Shown piece after piece: positions 24,426-32,494 of a stretch of DNA of 64,000 bases; position 1 is the stretch's first letter, and every line of letters starts with the position of its first letter. Under the pieces are notes generated by a model. The model saw nothing but the letters and a program-made list of their open reading frames with translations. It was not told the origin of the DNA and did no database searches. Source of the stretch: Metapseudomonas sp043392685 (GTDB lineage Bacteria; Pseudomonadota; Gammaproteobacteria; Pseudomonadales; Pseudomonadaceae); NCBI GenBank assembly GCA_043392685.1, contig JBHZGM010000011.1. The stretch is one strand, 5' to 3'. A program made the position numbers and the translations under genes.

Positions 24426-25670
24426 TTACTCGTAGCGCAGGGCTTCGGCTGGCTGGGTCTGGGCTGCACGCCAGGCCGGGTAGATAGTGGCCAGGAAACT
24501 CAGGACCAACGCTGCCGTGCAGATCAGTACCACGTCACCCAGTTGCAGTTCGGAGGGCAGGTAGCTGACGAAGTAGACGTCGGAGCTGAAGATCTGCCTG
24601 CCGCTGGCGCGCTCAAGGGCGGCGATCCACTGGCTGACGTTGAGCGCAGTGATGATGCCCAGCACGGTACCGATCAGGGTGCCGACGAAGCCGATCACGC
24701 TGCCCTGTACCATGAACACCGCCATGATCTGCCTGGGCGTGGCCCCAAGGGTGCGGAGGATGGCGATATCCGCACGCTTGTCGGCAACCACCATGATCAA
24801 GGTGGCGATGATGTTGAACGCCGCCACGGCCACGATCAGCAGCAGCAGAAGGCCAATCATGGTCTTCTCCATCTTCATCGCGCTGAACAGGCTGCCCTGG
24901 GTATGGGTCCAGTCATCGGCGCGATAGCCCTGCCCCAGTTCGGCGGCGATCCGCTTCGACACCTCGGGCGCCTGGAACAGGTCCTTCAGGGCGATGCGCA
25001 CGCTCTGCACCTGGCCTTCCGGCAGGCGCTGGATGACAGCGGCATCGGCGACATTGATCAGCGCCAGGGCGCTGTCCAATTCGGCGCCGACCTTGAACAC
25101 GCCGACCACGTTGAAGCGCTGCATGCGCGGGGTGATGCCGCCCGGTGCGCTGCTCACCTCGGGCACGATCAGGGTCAGCTTGTCACCGACGTTGAGGCGG
25201 AAGCGCCGCGCGGTGATCTCGCCGATGACGATGCCGGACTCTCCCGGCTTCAACGCATCCAGGTCACCCTGCACCATGTGCTGGCCGATGATGGAAACCT
25301 TGGTCTCTTCCCGGGGATCGATGCCGTTGATCTGCACCGGCTGCATCATGCCCTTGACGGAAAGCATGCCTTCCAGTTCGGCGAAGGGTACCGCCCCCAC
25401 CACTTCCGGGTGCTTCATCGCGGCATCGGCCACGCGGCGCCAGTCATCCAGCGGCTGGTCGGCGCTCAGGGTGGCATGGGAGACCATGCCGAGGATGCGC
25501 GAGCGCATTTCCTTCTGGAAGCCGTTCATCACCGAAAGCACTACGATCATGGCCAGTACGCCGAGCGCCAGGCCGATCATCGAGGTCAGCGAGATGAACG
25601 AGATGTAGTGGTTACGGCGCTTGGCGCGGGTATAGCGCGTGCCGATGAAGATCGGGAGAGGTCTGAACAT
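24426..25670 (-). CDS. lolE: Lipoprotein-releasing ABC transporter permease LolE/LolC
   Basis: The 414-residue permease has an N-terminal helix (SFISLTSMIGLALGVLAMIVVLSVMNGF), a large periplasmic MacB-like domain (about 45-270) and three C-terminal FtsX-type helices. With LolD and the second permease it extracts mature lipoproteins from the inner membrane and hands them to LolA. It is the downstream one of two paralogous permeases flanking lolD; by order I call it LolE, but the C/E assignment is by convention. The ATG at 25670 begins one base after the lolD stop. The longer in-frame reading lies inside lolD. Confidence 0.92.
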   Translation of the reverse strand: MFRPLPIFIGTRYTRAKRRNHYISFISLTSMIGLALGVLAMIVVLSVMNGFQKEMRSRILGMVSHATLSADQPLDDWRRVADAAMKHPEVVGAVPFAELEGMLSVKGMMQPVQINGIDPREETKVSIIGQHMVQGDLDALKPGESGIVIGEITARRFRLNVGDKLTLIVPEVSSAPGGITPRMQRFNVVGVFKVGAELDSALALINVADAAVIQRLPEGQVQSVRIALKDLFQAPEVSKRIAAELGQGYRADDWTHTQGSLFSAMKMEKTMIGLLLLLIVAVAAFNIIATLIMVVADKRADIAILRTLGATPRQIMAVFMVQGSVIGFVGTLIGTVLGIITALNVSQWIAALERASGRQIFSSDVYFVSYLPSELQLGDVVLICTAALVLSFLATIYPAWRAAQTQPAEALRYE

Positions 25671-25671
25671 C

Positions 25672-26355
25672 TCAGGCAGCCACCAGTCGGCCTTCTTCCA
25701 GGCGCAGCACCCGGTCCATCTGGCGGGCCAGCTGCAGGTCATGGGTCACCACCAGGAAGGCGGTCTGCAGAGAGCGGCTCAGCTCCTGCATAAGCTCCTG
25801 GATGCCATGGGCGGTGTGCTGGTCGAGGTTGCCGGTGGGCTCGTCGAGCAGCACCAGGGCCGGGTTGTTGACCAGTGCGCGGGCAATCGCCACACGTTGG
25901 CGTTCGCCACCGGACAGCTCCGCCGGCTTGTGCGACAGGCGATGCCCGAGGCCCACGCGCTCCAGCAGAGCAGTGGCGCGCTGACGCGCCTCGGCGATGG
26001 CGGTGCGGCCGATCAGCAGCGGCATGCAGACGTTCTCCAGGGCGGTGAACTCCGGCAGCAGGTGGTGGAACTGATAGACGAAGCCCAGGGCGCGATTGCG
26101 CAGCAGGCCGCGCGCCGTCTCGTTGAGGGCGGACAGCTCCTCTCCGGCCAGCCAGACGCTGCCTTTGCTCGGGGTATCCAGGCCGCCGAGCATGTTCAGC
26201 AGGGTGCTCTTGCCGGAACCGGAACTGCCGACGATGGCCACCCGCTCGCCCGGATGCAGCTCCAGTTCGACGCCGGACAGCACCTCGACCGACTGCGGAC
26301 CTTCGTCGTAGCTCTTGCCCAGGTTGCGGCAACTCAGGACAGCCTTGTTACTCAT
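25672..26355 (-). CDS. lolD: Lipoprotein-releasing ABC transporter ATPase
   Basis: The 227-residue ATPase powers the LolCDE lipoprotein exporter. The Walker A motif GSSGSGKSTLL is at about residues 43-53, the ABC signature is LSGGERQRVAIARAL, and Walker B is ALVLLDEPTGNLD. It overlaps the upstream lolC by 8 nt and is followed after one base by lolE, a tightly coupled operon. The start MSNKAVLSCRNLGKSYDEG at 26355 gives the usual length. Confidence 0.97.
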   Translation of the reverse strand: MSNKAVLSCRNLGKSYDEGPQSVEVLSGVELELHPGERVAIVGSSGSGKSTLLNMLGGLDTPSKGSVWLAGEELSALNETARGLLRNRALGFVYQFHHLLPEFTALENVCMPLLIGRTAIAEARQRATALLERVGLGHRLSHKPAELSGGERQRVAIARALVNNPALVLLDEPTGNLDQHTAHGIQELMQELSRSLQTAFLVVTHDLQLARQMDRVLRLEEGRLVAA

Positions 26356-27598
26356 AGCGCAAAGCCTCTGCTGGCTGGGTGCGTGCGGCACGCCAGGCGG
26401 GATAAAGGGTAGCGAGGAAACTCAGGACCAGCGCGGCCGAACAGACCATCACCACGTCCTCGGTCATCAGCTGGGATGGCAGGTAATCGATGAAATAGAC
26501 GTCCGCGCTGAGAAACTTGTGCCCCAACAGGCGCTCCAGCAGGGCGATGGCATCGCTCACATTGAGCGCGGCGAGAATGCCCAGCACGCCGCCGATCAGG
26601 GTACCGACCACGCCGATCACCGTGCCCTGGACCATGAAGATACCCATGATCTGCCGGGGCGTGGCACCCAGGGTGCGGAGGATGGCGATATCGCCCCGCT
26701 TGTCGGTCACCACCATCACCAGGGTGGAAATGATGTTGAAGGCGGCCACGGCCACGATCAGCAGCAGGAGCAGGCCGATCATGGTCTTTTCCATCCTGAT
26801 CGCCTGGTAGAGGTTGCCGTGGGTACGGGTCCAGTCGCGAGCGTAGAAATCCTCGCCCTTCAGTTCCCCGGCGATCTGCCAGGCCACCTGGGGCGCCTGG
26901 AACAGGTCATCGAGCTTGAGGCGCAGGCCCTGCACCTGGTCCGGCTGCCAGCGCTTCAGGCGAGCGACATCGGAGAGGTTGGCAACGGCCAGGAAGCCGT
27001 CCAGCTCGCCGGCGCCGACATGGAAGATGCCGACCACGGTGAAGCGCTTCATGCGCGGGAAAACACCGGCCGGGGTCACCGCCACTTCGGGCATCACGAA
27101 GGTGACCTTGTCGCCCATGCCCACGCCCAGCTTGGTGGCGGCACGGTCGCCGATGACGATGCCGAATTCGCCGGCCTTCAGGTCAGCCAGGCTTCCCTGG
27201 CGGAAAAAGTCGCCGATGATGGAGACCCTGGCCTCTTCCTGCGGGTCCACGGCATTGACCAGCACCTTCTGCACCTTGCCGTCGGCGGTCAGCAGGCCCT
27301 GGACCTGGGTGTAGGGCGCCACGGCCTGCACCTCGGAATGGCGGGCAACGCCTTCGGCCAGCGTGCGCCAGTCGTTGATGGGTACGGCGGATTCCACCGT
27401 GGCGTGGGGCACCATACCCAGCACGCGGGTGCGCATTTCATGGTCGAAGCCGTTCATGACCGACAGCACCAGGATCATCACCAGCACGCCGAGGGCCAGG
27501 CCGATCATGGAAGTCAGGGAAATGAAGGAGACGAAGTAGCTGCGGCGCTTGGCGCGCGTGTAACGGGCGCCTATGTACAGGGACAGCGGTCTGAACAT
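26348..27598 (-). CDS. lolC: Lipoprotein-releasing ABC transporter permease LolC
   Basis: The 416-residue permease is a paralogue of the downstream lolE product. It has the same N-terminal start MFRPL...YIGARYTRAKRR, the first helix SFISLTSMIGLALGVLVMIL, a periplasmic domain, and three C-terminal helices ending PAWRAARTQPAEALRYE. Nucleotide similarity between the two genes is also visible, pointing to an old duplication. It is the first gene of the lolCDE operon. The ATG at 27598 is the family start; an in-frame reading further upstream overlaps the divergent PilZ gene and is rejected. Confidence 0.94.
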   Translation of the reverse strand: MFRPLSLYIGARYTRAKRRSYFVSFISLTSMIGLALGVLVMILVLSVMNGFDHEMRTRVLGMVPHATVESAVPINDWRTLAEGVARHSEVQAVAPYTQVQGLLTADGKVQKVLVNAVDPQEEARVSIIGDFFRQGSLADLKAGEFGIVIGDRAATKLGVGMGDKVTFVMPEVAVTPAGVFPRMKRFTVVGIFHVGAGELDGFLAVANLSDVARLKRWQPDQVQGLRLKLDDLFQAPQVAWQIAGELKGEDFYARDWTRTHGNLYQAIRMEKTMIGLLLLLIVAVAAFNIISTLVMVVTDKRGDIAILRTLGATPRQIMGIFMVQGTVIGVVGTLIGGVLGILAALNVSDAIALLERLLGHKFLSADVYFIDYLPSQLMTEDVVMVCSAALVLSFLATLYPAWRAARTQPAEALRYE

Positions 27599-27765
27599 GG
27601 AAGTGGAGTTCGCTGGCGAAAGAAGGGACGTCCTTGTGGCGGGGTCTGGCGAGCAGCGTTTACACTCAAATTCTGTTCGTGATCTGTCGCGGCGCCCGGG
27701 GCGACGCAAACGGACTTGCGATAACGGAACAGCTCTTCGACCACCACTGCTGCCATGGGTTCGCC

Positions 27766-28350
27766 ATGTCGACACGAGACGCGGATGACCGCCGCGAATA
27801 CTACCGCATCGAAGATACGATCGCACTGGAATTTCAACCGCTGAAACAGGGCGAAACAGCTGATGCAAGCGGCGCCGACAGTGCTTCCCAGCTGTTCGGC
27901 CTGCTCAGCGAACTGCACCTGATGGACTTCGAATCCCAGCACCTGCTGCGGCATATCCATGAGCGCGATCGCACGCTGGCAAGCTACCTGAAGGTCATCA
28001 ACAAACGCATCGATCTGCTCGGCCAGGCGCTCGCCCAGAGCCTGTTGCGCGACATCGGCCCGGCGCGCCAGGTCACCCTCTCCGAAGGCGGCATCAGCTT
28101 CGGCAGCGCTCAGCCCCTGGAACCGGGCACCCACCTGGCGATCAAGCTGGTGTTGATGCCCCAGGCCCTCGGCATGCTGCTGCGTGCCGTGGTGGTCCAT
28201 AGCCAACCCCGCGAGGATGGCCAGTTCGAAATCGGCACCGAGTTCGAAGCGCCCACCGACGCCCAGCGCCAACTGCTGGCACGGCACATCCTGCAGAAAC
28301 AGGCCCAGCAGCGACGCGAGGCCCGTGAACGTTCCTCTCCCTCCGCCTGA
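27766..28350 (+). CDS. PilZ-domain c-di-GMP effector-like protein
   Basis: The 194-residue protein begins MSTRDADDRREYYRIEDTIALEF. The RREYYRIED segment resembles the R-x3-R c-di-GMP-binding loop of PilZ domains. The C-terminal half (VTLSEGGISF...LEPGTHLAIKLVLMP... and the later PREDGQFEIGTEFEA) has the PilZ beta-barrel pattern with an S-x-G-G-x-type turn. A helical insert (about 45-90) and a basic C-terminal helix flank the domain. It heads a three-gene rightward operon with a small exported protein and a glycerophosphodiesterase. Whether it binds c-di-GMP is an inference. Confidence 0.8.
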   Translation: MSTRDADDRREYYRIEDTIALEFQPLKQGETADASGADSASQLFGLLSELHLMDFESQHLLRHIHERDRTLASYLKVINKRIDLLGQALAQSLLRDIGPARQVTLSEGGISFGSAQPLEPGTHLAIKLVLMPQALGMLLRAVVVHSQPREDGQFEIGTEFEAPTDAQRQLLARHILQKQAQQRREARERSSPSA

Positions 28351-28359
28351 GACACTCGC

Positions 28360-28650
28360 ATGACGCGCCCCGGCCTGCTGCTGACCTGCCTCCTCCTCGC
28401 GCTGAGCGCTGGCGCTCAAACTATCGAAATCCCCGTCGGCGAGCAGGGTGACCGCGCCCTTGCACTGCCGGCGCGAGGCGATAGCCAGCGCGCCGTGCTG
28501 GAGCGTTTCGGCCTGCCCGACGAAGAACACCCCGCGGTCGGCAAGCCTCCCATCAGCCGCTGGGACTACCGCGATTTCTCGGTCTACTTCGAAAGCGGAC
28601 GCGTCATCGACAGCGTTCGCCACCATCAACCCAGAGCACCAAGGGAATAA
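28360..28650 (+). CDS. Small exported protein of unknown function
   Basis: This 96-residue protein has a signal peptide (MTRPGLLLTCLLLALSAGAQ) and a short mature part of about 76 residues. The segment AVLERFGLPDEEHPAVGKPPIS followed by WDYRDFSVYFESGRVIDSV looks like the small SmpA/BamE-type fold, in which a helix and a beta-hairpin sense a substrate, but that is a tentative resemblance. It is 9 bp after the PilZ gene and 2 bp before the phosphodiesterase gene, so the three are co-transcribed. Confidence 0.7.
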   Translation: MTRPGLLLTCLLLALSAGAQTIEIPVGEQGDRALALPARGDSQRAVLERFGLPDEEHPAVGKPPISRWDYRDFSVYFESGRVIDSVRHHQPRAPRE

Positions 28651-28652
28651 TC

Positions 28653-29375
28653 GTGACCCTGATCTACGGCCATCGAGGCGCCAAGGGCGAATGCCCGGAA
28701 AACACCCTGGCCAGCTTTCGGCAATGCCTGTCACATGGCGTGAAGCGTTGCGAGCTGGACCTGCACCTGTCCCGTGACGGCGAGCTGATGGTGATCCACG
28801 ACACCAGCCTGAAACGCACCACCGGCCGCCGCGGCAAGGTGGTCGAGCATGACGCCGAGGAACTGGTGACCTACGACGCCCGCCTGGGTGGTCCCGGCTG
28901 GCACCAGCCATGCCCCATTCCGCGTCTGGCGACGCTGTTCGAGCACTGCGACTTCGAGCACTGGCAACTGGAAGTGAAGAGCGCGTCGCGGGTACGCGCC
29001 GCACGGACGGTGCTGGCGATCCAGGAACTGGCCGAGCGCCATGGCCTGATGGACAAGGTGACCGTCACCTCCAGCTCGCGGGAAGTGCTGCGCGCGCTCA
29101 ACCGCCTGACGCCGAAGCTGTCCCGCGGACTGGTAGCCGAATACGCCTGGCTCGACCCGATCAAGGTGGCCAGGCATCACGGCTGCGACCTGCTGGCGCT
29201 GAACTGGACCCTGTGCACACCGGAACGCCTGCTGCGGGCGCAGAAGGAAGGGCTGCACGTGTCGGTGTGGACGGTCAATGAACCGGCCCTGATGCGCCGC
29301 CTGGCGGACTTTGGCGTGGACAGCATCATCACCGACTTCCCCGGGCTTGCCAGCGCCACGGTCAGTATCAGCTGA
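28653..29375 (+). CDS. Glycerophosphodiester phosphodiesterase
   Basis: The 240-residue TIM-barrel enzyme hydrolyses glycerophosphodiesters to glycerol-3-phosphate and an alcohol. Catalytic marks are YGHRGAKGECPENTLASF with the His-Arg pair, CELDLHLSRDGELMVIHD with the metal-binding Glu/Asp and second histidine, and WTVNEPALMRRLADFGVDSI near the C-terminus. There is no signal peptide, so it is a cytoplasmic (UgpQ-like) form rather than periplasmic GlpQ. It starts from a GTG at 28653, two bases after the upstream stop. It is followed by a repeat-bearing gap. Confidence 0.92.
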   Translation: MTLIYGHRGAKGECPENTLASFRQCLSHGVKRCELDLHLSRDGELMVIHDTSLKRTTGRRGKVVEHDAEELVTYDARLGGPGWHQPCPIPRLATLFEHCDFEHWQLEVKSASRVRAARTVLAIQELAERHGLMDKVTVTSSSREVLRALNRLTPKLSRGLVAEYAWLDPIKVARHHGCDLLALNWTLCTPERLLRAQKEGLHVSVWTVNEPALMRRLADFGVDSIITDFPGLASATVSIS

Positions 29376-29415
29376 AACACGCCCCGTGGGAGATTCCAGG
29401 TCAATCAGGGCGAAG

Positions 29416-29491
29416 GGTGGATGTCGCTTTTCACATCCACCGCCGAAGCCCGGTTCTGCGCCGACGGTGGGTCGGTAAAGCGTGACCCACC
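29416..29491. repeat. Pair of GGTGG-type hairpin repeats
   Basis: GGTGGATGT/ACATCCACC (29416-29424 with 29433-29441, 8-nt loop) and GGTGGGTC/GACCCACC (29466-29473 with 29484-29491, 10-nt loop) lie 24 bp apart. The two hairpins are similar in stem design and ends (GTGGGT, CCACCCTACG), as in dispersed intergenic repeats that I recall from several Pseudomonas genomes. Confidence 0.65.
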
Positions 29492-29576
29492 CTACGATAC
29501 TGAGACACCCGCGCCCCGTGGGTGATTTCAATCGCGAATGAATTGGCCTCCACAGATCCGGGTGATCTCTCCATGA

Positions 29577-29603
29577 AAAAACCGGCCGCAAGGGCCGGTT
29601 TTT
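29577..29603. terminator. Bidirectional terminator between glycerophosphodiesterase and sthA
   Basis: AAAAACCGGCC (29577-29587) pairs with GGCCGGTTTTT (29593-29603) across GCAAG. A-rich and T-rich ends make it work both ways between the convergent genes. Confidence 0.9.
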
Positions 29604-29711
29604 CGTTCTGGGCGTCGCCTGATCAGAAGCTCTCCCGGTTCGGCCAGCGCCAGGTGCGCGGATCGTCGAGAGGATCCTCCCCGGCCGGTTCAGGCGCCCG
29701 GCCGGTGCCGC

Positions 29712-31106
29712 TCAAAAAAGCCGGTTGAGGCCGTCGAACGCCGCCACCCGGTAGGCTTCCGCCATGGTCGGGTAGTTGAAGGTGGTGTTGACGAAGTACT
29801 TGATGCTGTTCGCCTCGCCCTTCTGGTTCATGATCGCCTGGCCAATGTGCACGATCTCCGACGCCTGGTAGCCGAAGCAATGGACGCCGAGGACTTCCAG
29901 GGTTTCGCGATGGAACAGGATCTTCAGCATGCCCACCGGCTCGCTGGAGATCTGTGCGCGGGCCATGCCCTTGAAGAAGGCCTTGCCCACTTCGTAGGGG
30001 ATCTTCGCCTGGGTGAGCTCGCGCTCGTTCTTGCCGATGGAGCTGATCTCCGGAATGGTGTAGATGCCGGTCGGCACGTCATCGACGAAGCGCCAGCTGT
30101 CGTTCTCCACCGCGCTGCCAGCAGCCGAACGGCCCTGGTCGGCGGCGGCGCTGGCCAAGCTCGGCCAGCCGATCACATCACCAGCGGCGAAGATGTTGCT
30201 GACTTCGGTGCGGTAGTATTGGTCGACGTTGATCTGGCCACGGCTGTTGACCTTGACGCCGATGTTCTCCAGGCCGAGCTTGTCGGTGTTGCCGGTACGG
30301 CCGTTGCACCACAGCAGGCAGTCGGCCTTGATCTTCTTGCCGGACTTGAGGTGCAGGATCACCCCGTTCTCCAGGCCCTCGATGCGCTCGTACTCCTCGT
30401 TGTGACGGATCAGCACGTTGTTGTTGCGCAGGTGATAGCTCAGGGCGTCGGAAATCTCGTCGTCGAGGAAGCTGAGCAGTTGGTCGCGGTTGTCGATCAG
30501 ATCCACCAGCACGCCCAGGCCGCTGAAGATGGAGGCGTATTCGGACCCGATCACACCGGCTCCGTAGATGATGATCCGGCGCGGCGTGTGGGTCAGACTG
30601 AGGATGGTGTCACTGTCGTAGATGCGCGGGTGGTGGAAATCGACATCAGCCGGACGGTAGGGACGCGAACCGGTGGCGATGATGACCTGCTTGGCCACCA
30701 GCTTTTCCACCACGCCACTGGTGCAGACCACTTCCACGGTCTGCTCGTCGGAGAAGCTGGCGGTGCCGAAAAACACGTCGACGCGATTGCGTGCGTAGAA
30801 GCCGGTACGCGAGGCCACCTGCTTGGCGATCACTCGCTCGGCGCTCTTCAGCACATCGGGGAACGAGAACCAGCGCGGCTCGCCGATCTGGCGGAACAGC
30901 GGGTTGGTGTTGTACTGCATGATCTGCCGCACCGAGTGGCGCAGGGCCTTGGACGGAATGGTGCCGAGGTGGGTGCAGTTGCCGCCGACCAGCGGACGGT
31001 TGTCCACCACCGCCACCTTGCGACCGGCCTTGGCGGCGTTCATCGCCGCGCCCTCGCCCGCCGGGCCGGAACCCAGCACCACTACGTCGTAGTTGTAGAC
31101 AGCCAT
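29712..31106 (-). CDS. sthA: Soluble pyridine nucleotide transhydrogenase
   Basis: The 464-residue FAD enzyme exchanges hydride between NADPH and NAD+, chiefly to dispose of excess NADPH. It has the disulfide-oxidoreductase fold with FAD motif VLGSGPAGEGAAMNAAKAG and NAD(P) motif IIYGAGVIGSEYASIFSGLG. The usual CxxxxC redox pair is replaced by GGNCTHLGTIPSK, with only one cysteine. That is the known hallmark of SthA and separates it from lipoamide dehydrogenase and glutathione reductase. It lies downstream of the nqr operon on the same strand, after a hairpin-rich leader. Confidence 0.96.
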   Translation of the reverse strand: MAVYNYDVVVLGSGPAGEGAAMNAAKAGRKVAVVDNRPLVGGNCTHLGTIPSKALRHSVRQIMQYNTNPLFRQIGEPRWFSFPDVLKSAERVIAKQVASRTGFYARNRVDVFFGTASFSDEQTVEVVCTSGVVEKLVAKQVIIATGSRPYRPADVDFHHPRIYDSDTILSLTHTPRRIIIYGAGVIGSEYASIFSGLGVLVDLIDNRDQLLSFLDDEISDALSYHLRNNNVLIRHNEEYERIEGLENGVILHLKSGKKIKADCLLWCNGRTGNTDKLGLENIGVKVNSRGQINVDQYYRTEVSNIFAAGDVIGWPSLASAAADQGRSAAGSAVENDSWRFVDDVPTGIYTIPEISSIGKNERELTQAKIPYEVGKAFFKGMARAQISSEPVGMLKILFHRETLEVLGVHCFGYQASEIVHIGQAIMNQKGEANSIKYFVNTTFNYPTMAEAYRVAAFDGLNRLF

Positions 31107-31125
31107 GCTTACTCCTCATAACGGG

Positions 31126-31255
31126 CCGGGGCGCCCTTTGGCGCCCCCGGCAAGGTCCGCGGCGAACCAAGCCGCGGAATTCGGAACCTGTTTTGGCGAT
31201 CCCGGACGGGATCCTGAACTGGCGTGCAGCTTAGCCGAGCCGTTTGGCGCTGCAC
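31126..31255 (-). repeat. Four consecutive hairpins between nqrM and sthA
   Basis: The 150-bp gap is almost filled by inverted repeats: CCGGGGCGCC with GGCGCCCC(C)GG (31126-31150), TCCGCGGC with GCCGCGGA (31156-31178), GATCCCG with CGGGATC (31198-31213) and GTGCAGC with GCTGCAC (31224-31255). It is both the nqr 3' end and the sthA leader. No long U-run follows any of them on the leftward strand. Confidence 0.65.
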
Positions 31256-31256
31256 A

Positions 31257-31484
31257 TTAGCGCTTGGTCGCGTCGTAGGCGAGCGATGATTCCACTACAT
31301 CACCCTCGCGACGCACCTCTTCGCATTTCTCGCGATTACCGCCACAGATCGAGCATTCCTTTTCGATGCCCAGATTGGCGATTCCGCCACAGGAGCCTGC
31401 AATGGGCTTGCGCCCCATGATCACGCCGACGGCCATGCCCAGCACCACCAGCAGCATGATCGCGAACACCAGAACGAAGGTCAT
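31257..31484 (-). CDS. nqrM: Na+-NQR maturation factor NqrM
   Basis: This ~75-residue protein has one N-terminal membrane helix (MTFVLVFAIMLLVVLGMAVGV) and a cysteine-rich cytoplasmic tail: GSCGGIANLGIEKECSICGG and EKCEEVR. This is the NqrM pattern (formerly DUF539); the family is needed to assemble Na+-NQR, probably by delivering iron to the NqrDE cysteine site. The ATG at 31484 has AGGAG at 8 nt, better than the ATG at 31490, which overlaps the apbE stop as ATGA. It closes the nqrABCDEF-apbE operon. Confidence 0.9.
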   Translation of the reverse strand: MTFVLVFAIMLLVVLGMAVGVIMGRKPIAGSCGGIANLGIEKECSICGGNREKCEEVRREGDVVESSLAYDATKR

Positions 31485-31486
31485 GC

Positions 31487-32494
31487 TCATTTCTCCTCTT
31501 GCTCGAACAGTGCCTGGAAGCGGCTGCTGCCACGGCTCCGGAACCCGTCACCTTCGCGTGTCACGAAGAGCGCGGCGATGCCGTGGCGTTCAGCATAGGC
31601 CGAACCCTCCTCCGGCCCCAGCACCATCAACAGGGTGGAGAGGCCGTCCGCCCGCAGCGCCGACTCGTCCACCACGGTCACCGCTGCAAGGTTGTGGCTG
31701 ATCGGCGCCCCGCTCTTCGGGTCCAGCGTGTGGGAATAGCGCTTGCCATCCTTTTCAAAATAGTTGCGATAGTCGCCCGAGGTGGAAACGCCAAGCCCGT
31801 CCAGCTGAATGACCTGCTGCGCCACCTGCCGATCGTCGCGCGGCGCTTCGATGGCGATGCGCCAGGGCGCTCCATCGGGCTTGCGACCGATGGCCTTGAG
31901 CTCGCCGGTGATTTCCACCAGCGCGCTGCCGACACCCAGCTCGCCAAGCCGCGCCACCACGCGGTCGACGGCGTAGCCGGCGGCGATGCTGTTGAAGTCC
32001 AGCTGCACCGCCGCATCCTTGCACAGCTCCGAACCCCGAATGGACAGGTGCTGATGGCCGACGTCAGCCTTCGCGGCGGCAATGGTTTCGGCGCTGGGCA
32101 CCTGGTCGCCGCGGGAGTGCGGACCGAAGCCCCAGAGATCGAGCAACGGTTCCAGCGTCATGTCGAAGGCACCGCCGCTGTCCTTTGACAATTCGCCAGC
32201 GAAGGACACCAGTTCCAGCATCGGCGCGGGCAAGGCCATGCAGCTACCCGCAGGCAGGGCATTGAAGCGCTCCACCTCGGAGTCGGCGCGGTAGGTGGAC
32301 ATCTGCTGGTCGATCTCGGCCAGGATGCCCTCCACCTCCTTGCGCGCCTGCTCCACCGAGGGACCGGACGCGCCGCGCACATACTTCACCGAGTAGCTGC
32401 TGCCCATGGTGGGGCCGCCGAACTGCTCCAGGCGGTCGCCGCAGCCGGCCAGCAGCAAGCCGGCCGCCAGCAGGAAGGCGAATCGCTTAGCCAC
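31487..32494 (-). CDS. apbE: FMN transferase ApbE (lipoprotein)
   Basis: The 335-residue flavin transferase attaches FMN to the target threonines of NqrB and NqrC. It starts at a GTG (32494) overlapping nqrF by 8 nt and has a lipoprotein signal (VAKRFAFLLAAGLLLAGCG, lipobox LAGC), so it is anchored facing the periplasm. Family motifs are GPTMGSSYSVKY, VQLDFNSIAAGYAVDRV and YSHTLDPKSGAPI. Position after nqrF and before nqrM shows its use in Na+-NQR biogenesis. Confidence 0.96.
   Translation of the reverse strand: MAKRFAFLLAAGLLLAGCGDRLEQFGGPTMGSSYSVKYVRGASGPSVEQARKEVEGILAEIDQQMSTYRADSEVERFNALPAGSCMALPAPMLELVSFAGELSKDSGGAFDMTLEPLLDLWGFGPHSRGDQVPSAETIAAAKADVGHQHLSIRGSELCKDAAVQLDFNSIAAGYAVDRVVARLGELGVGSALVEITGELKAIGRKPDGAPWRIAIEAPRDDRQVAQQVIQLDGLGVSTSGDYRNYFEKDGKRYSHTLDPKSGAPISHNLAAVTVVDESALRADGLSTLLMVLGPEEGSAYAERHGIAALFVTREGDGFRSRGSSRFQALFEQEEK

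Larger units (their letters stand above)
29376..29711. other. 336-bp convergent gap with hairpins and REP-like remnants
   Basis: No gene is seen. The gap holds two hairpins (29416-29491), REP-like pieces around 29385-29400 and 29513-29545 (both contain GCCCCGTGGG, the second followed by ATCGCGAATGAATT), and a bidirectional terminator (29577-29603). It lies between convergent glycerophosphodiesterase and sthA genes, a typical place for dispersed Pseudomonas repeats. Confidence 0.65.

Noticed and set aside
24426..27598. Two lolC-like genes as a recent tandem duplication
   Set aside because: LolC and LolE are ancient paralogues normally found on either side of lolD; divergence between the two is too large for a recent event.
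30950..31000. Missing first redox cysteine in the sthA product
   Set aside because: Loss of the disulfide pair is characteristic of the SthA family and not evidence of damage.
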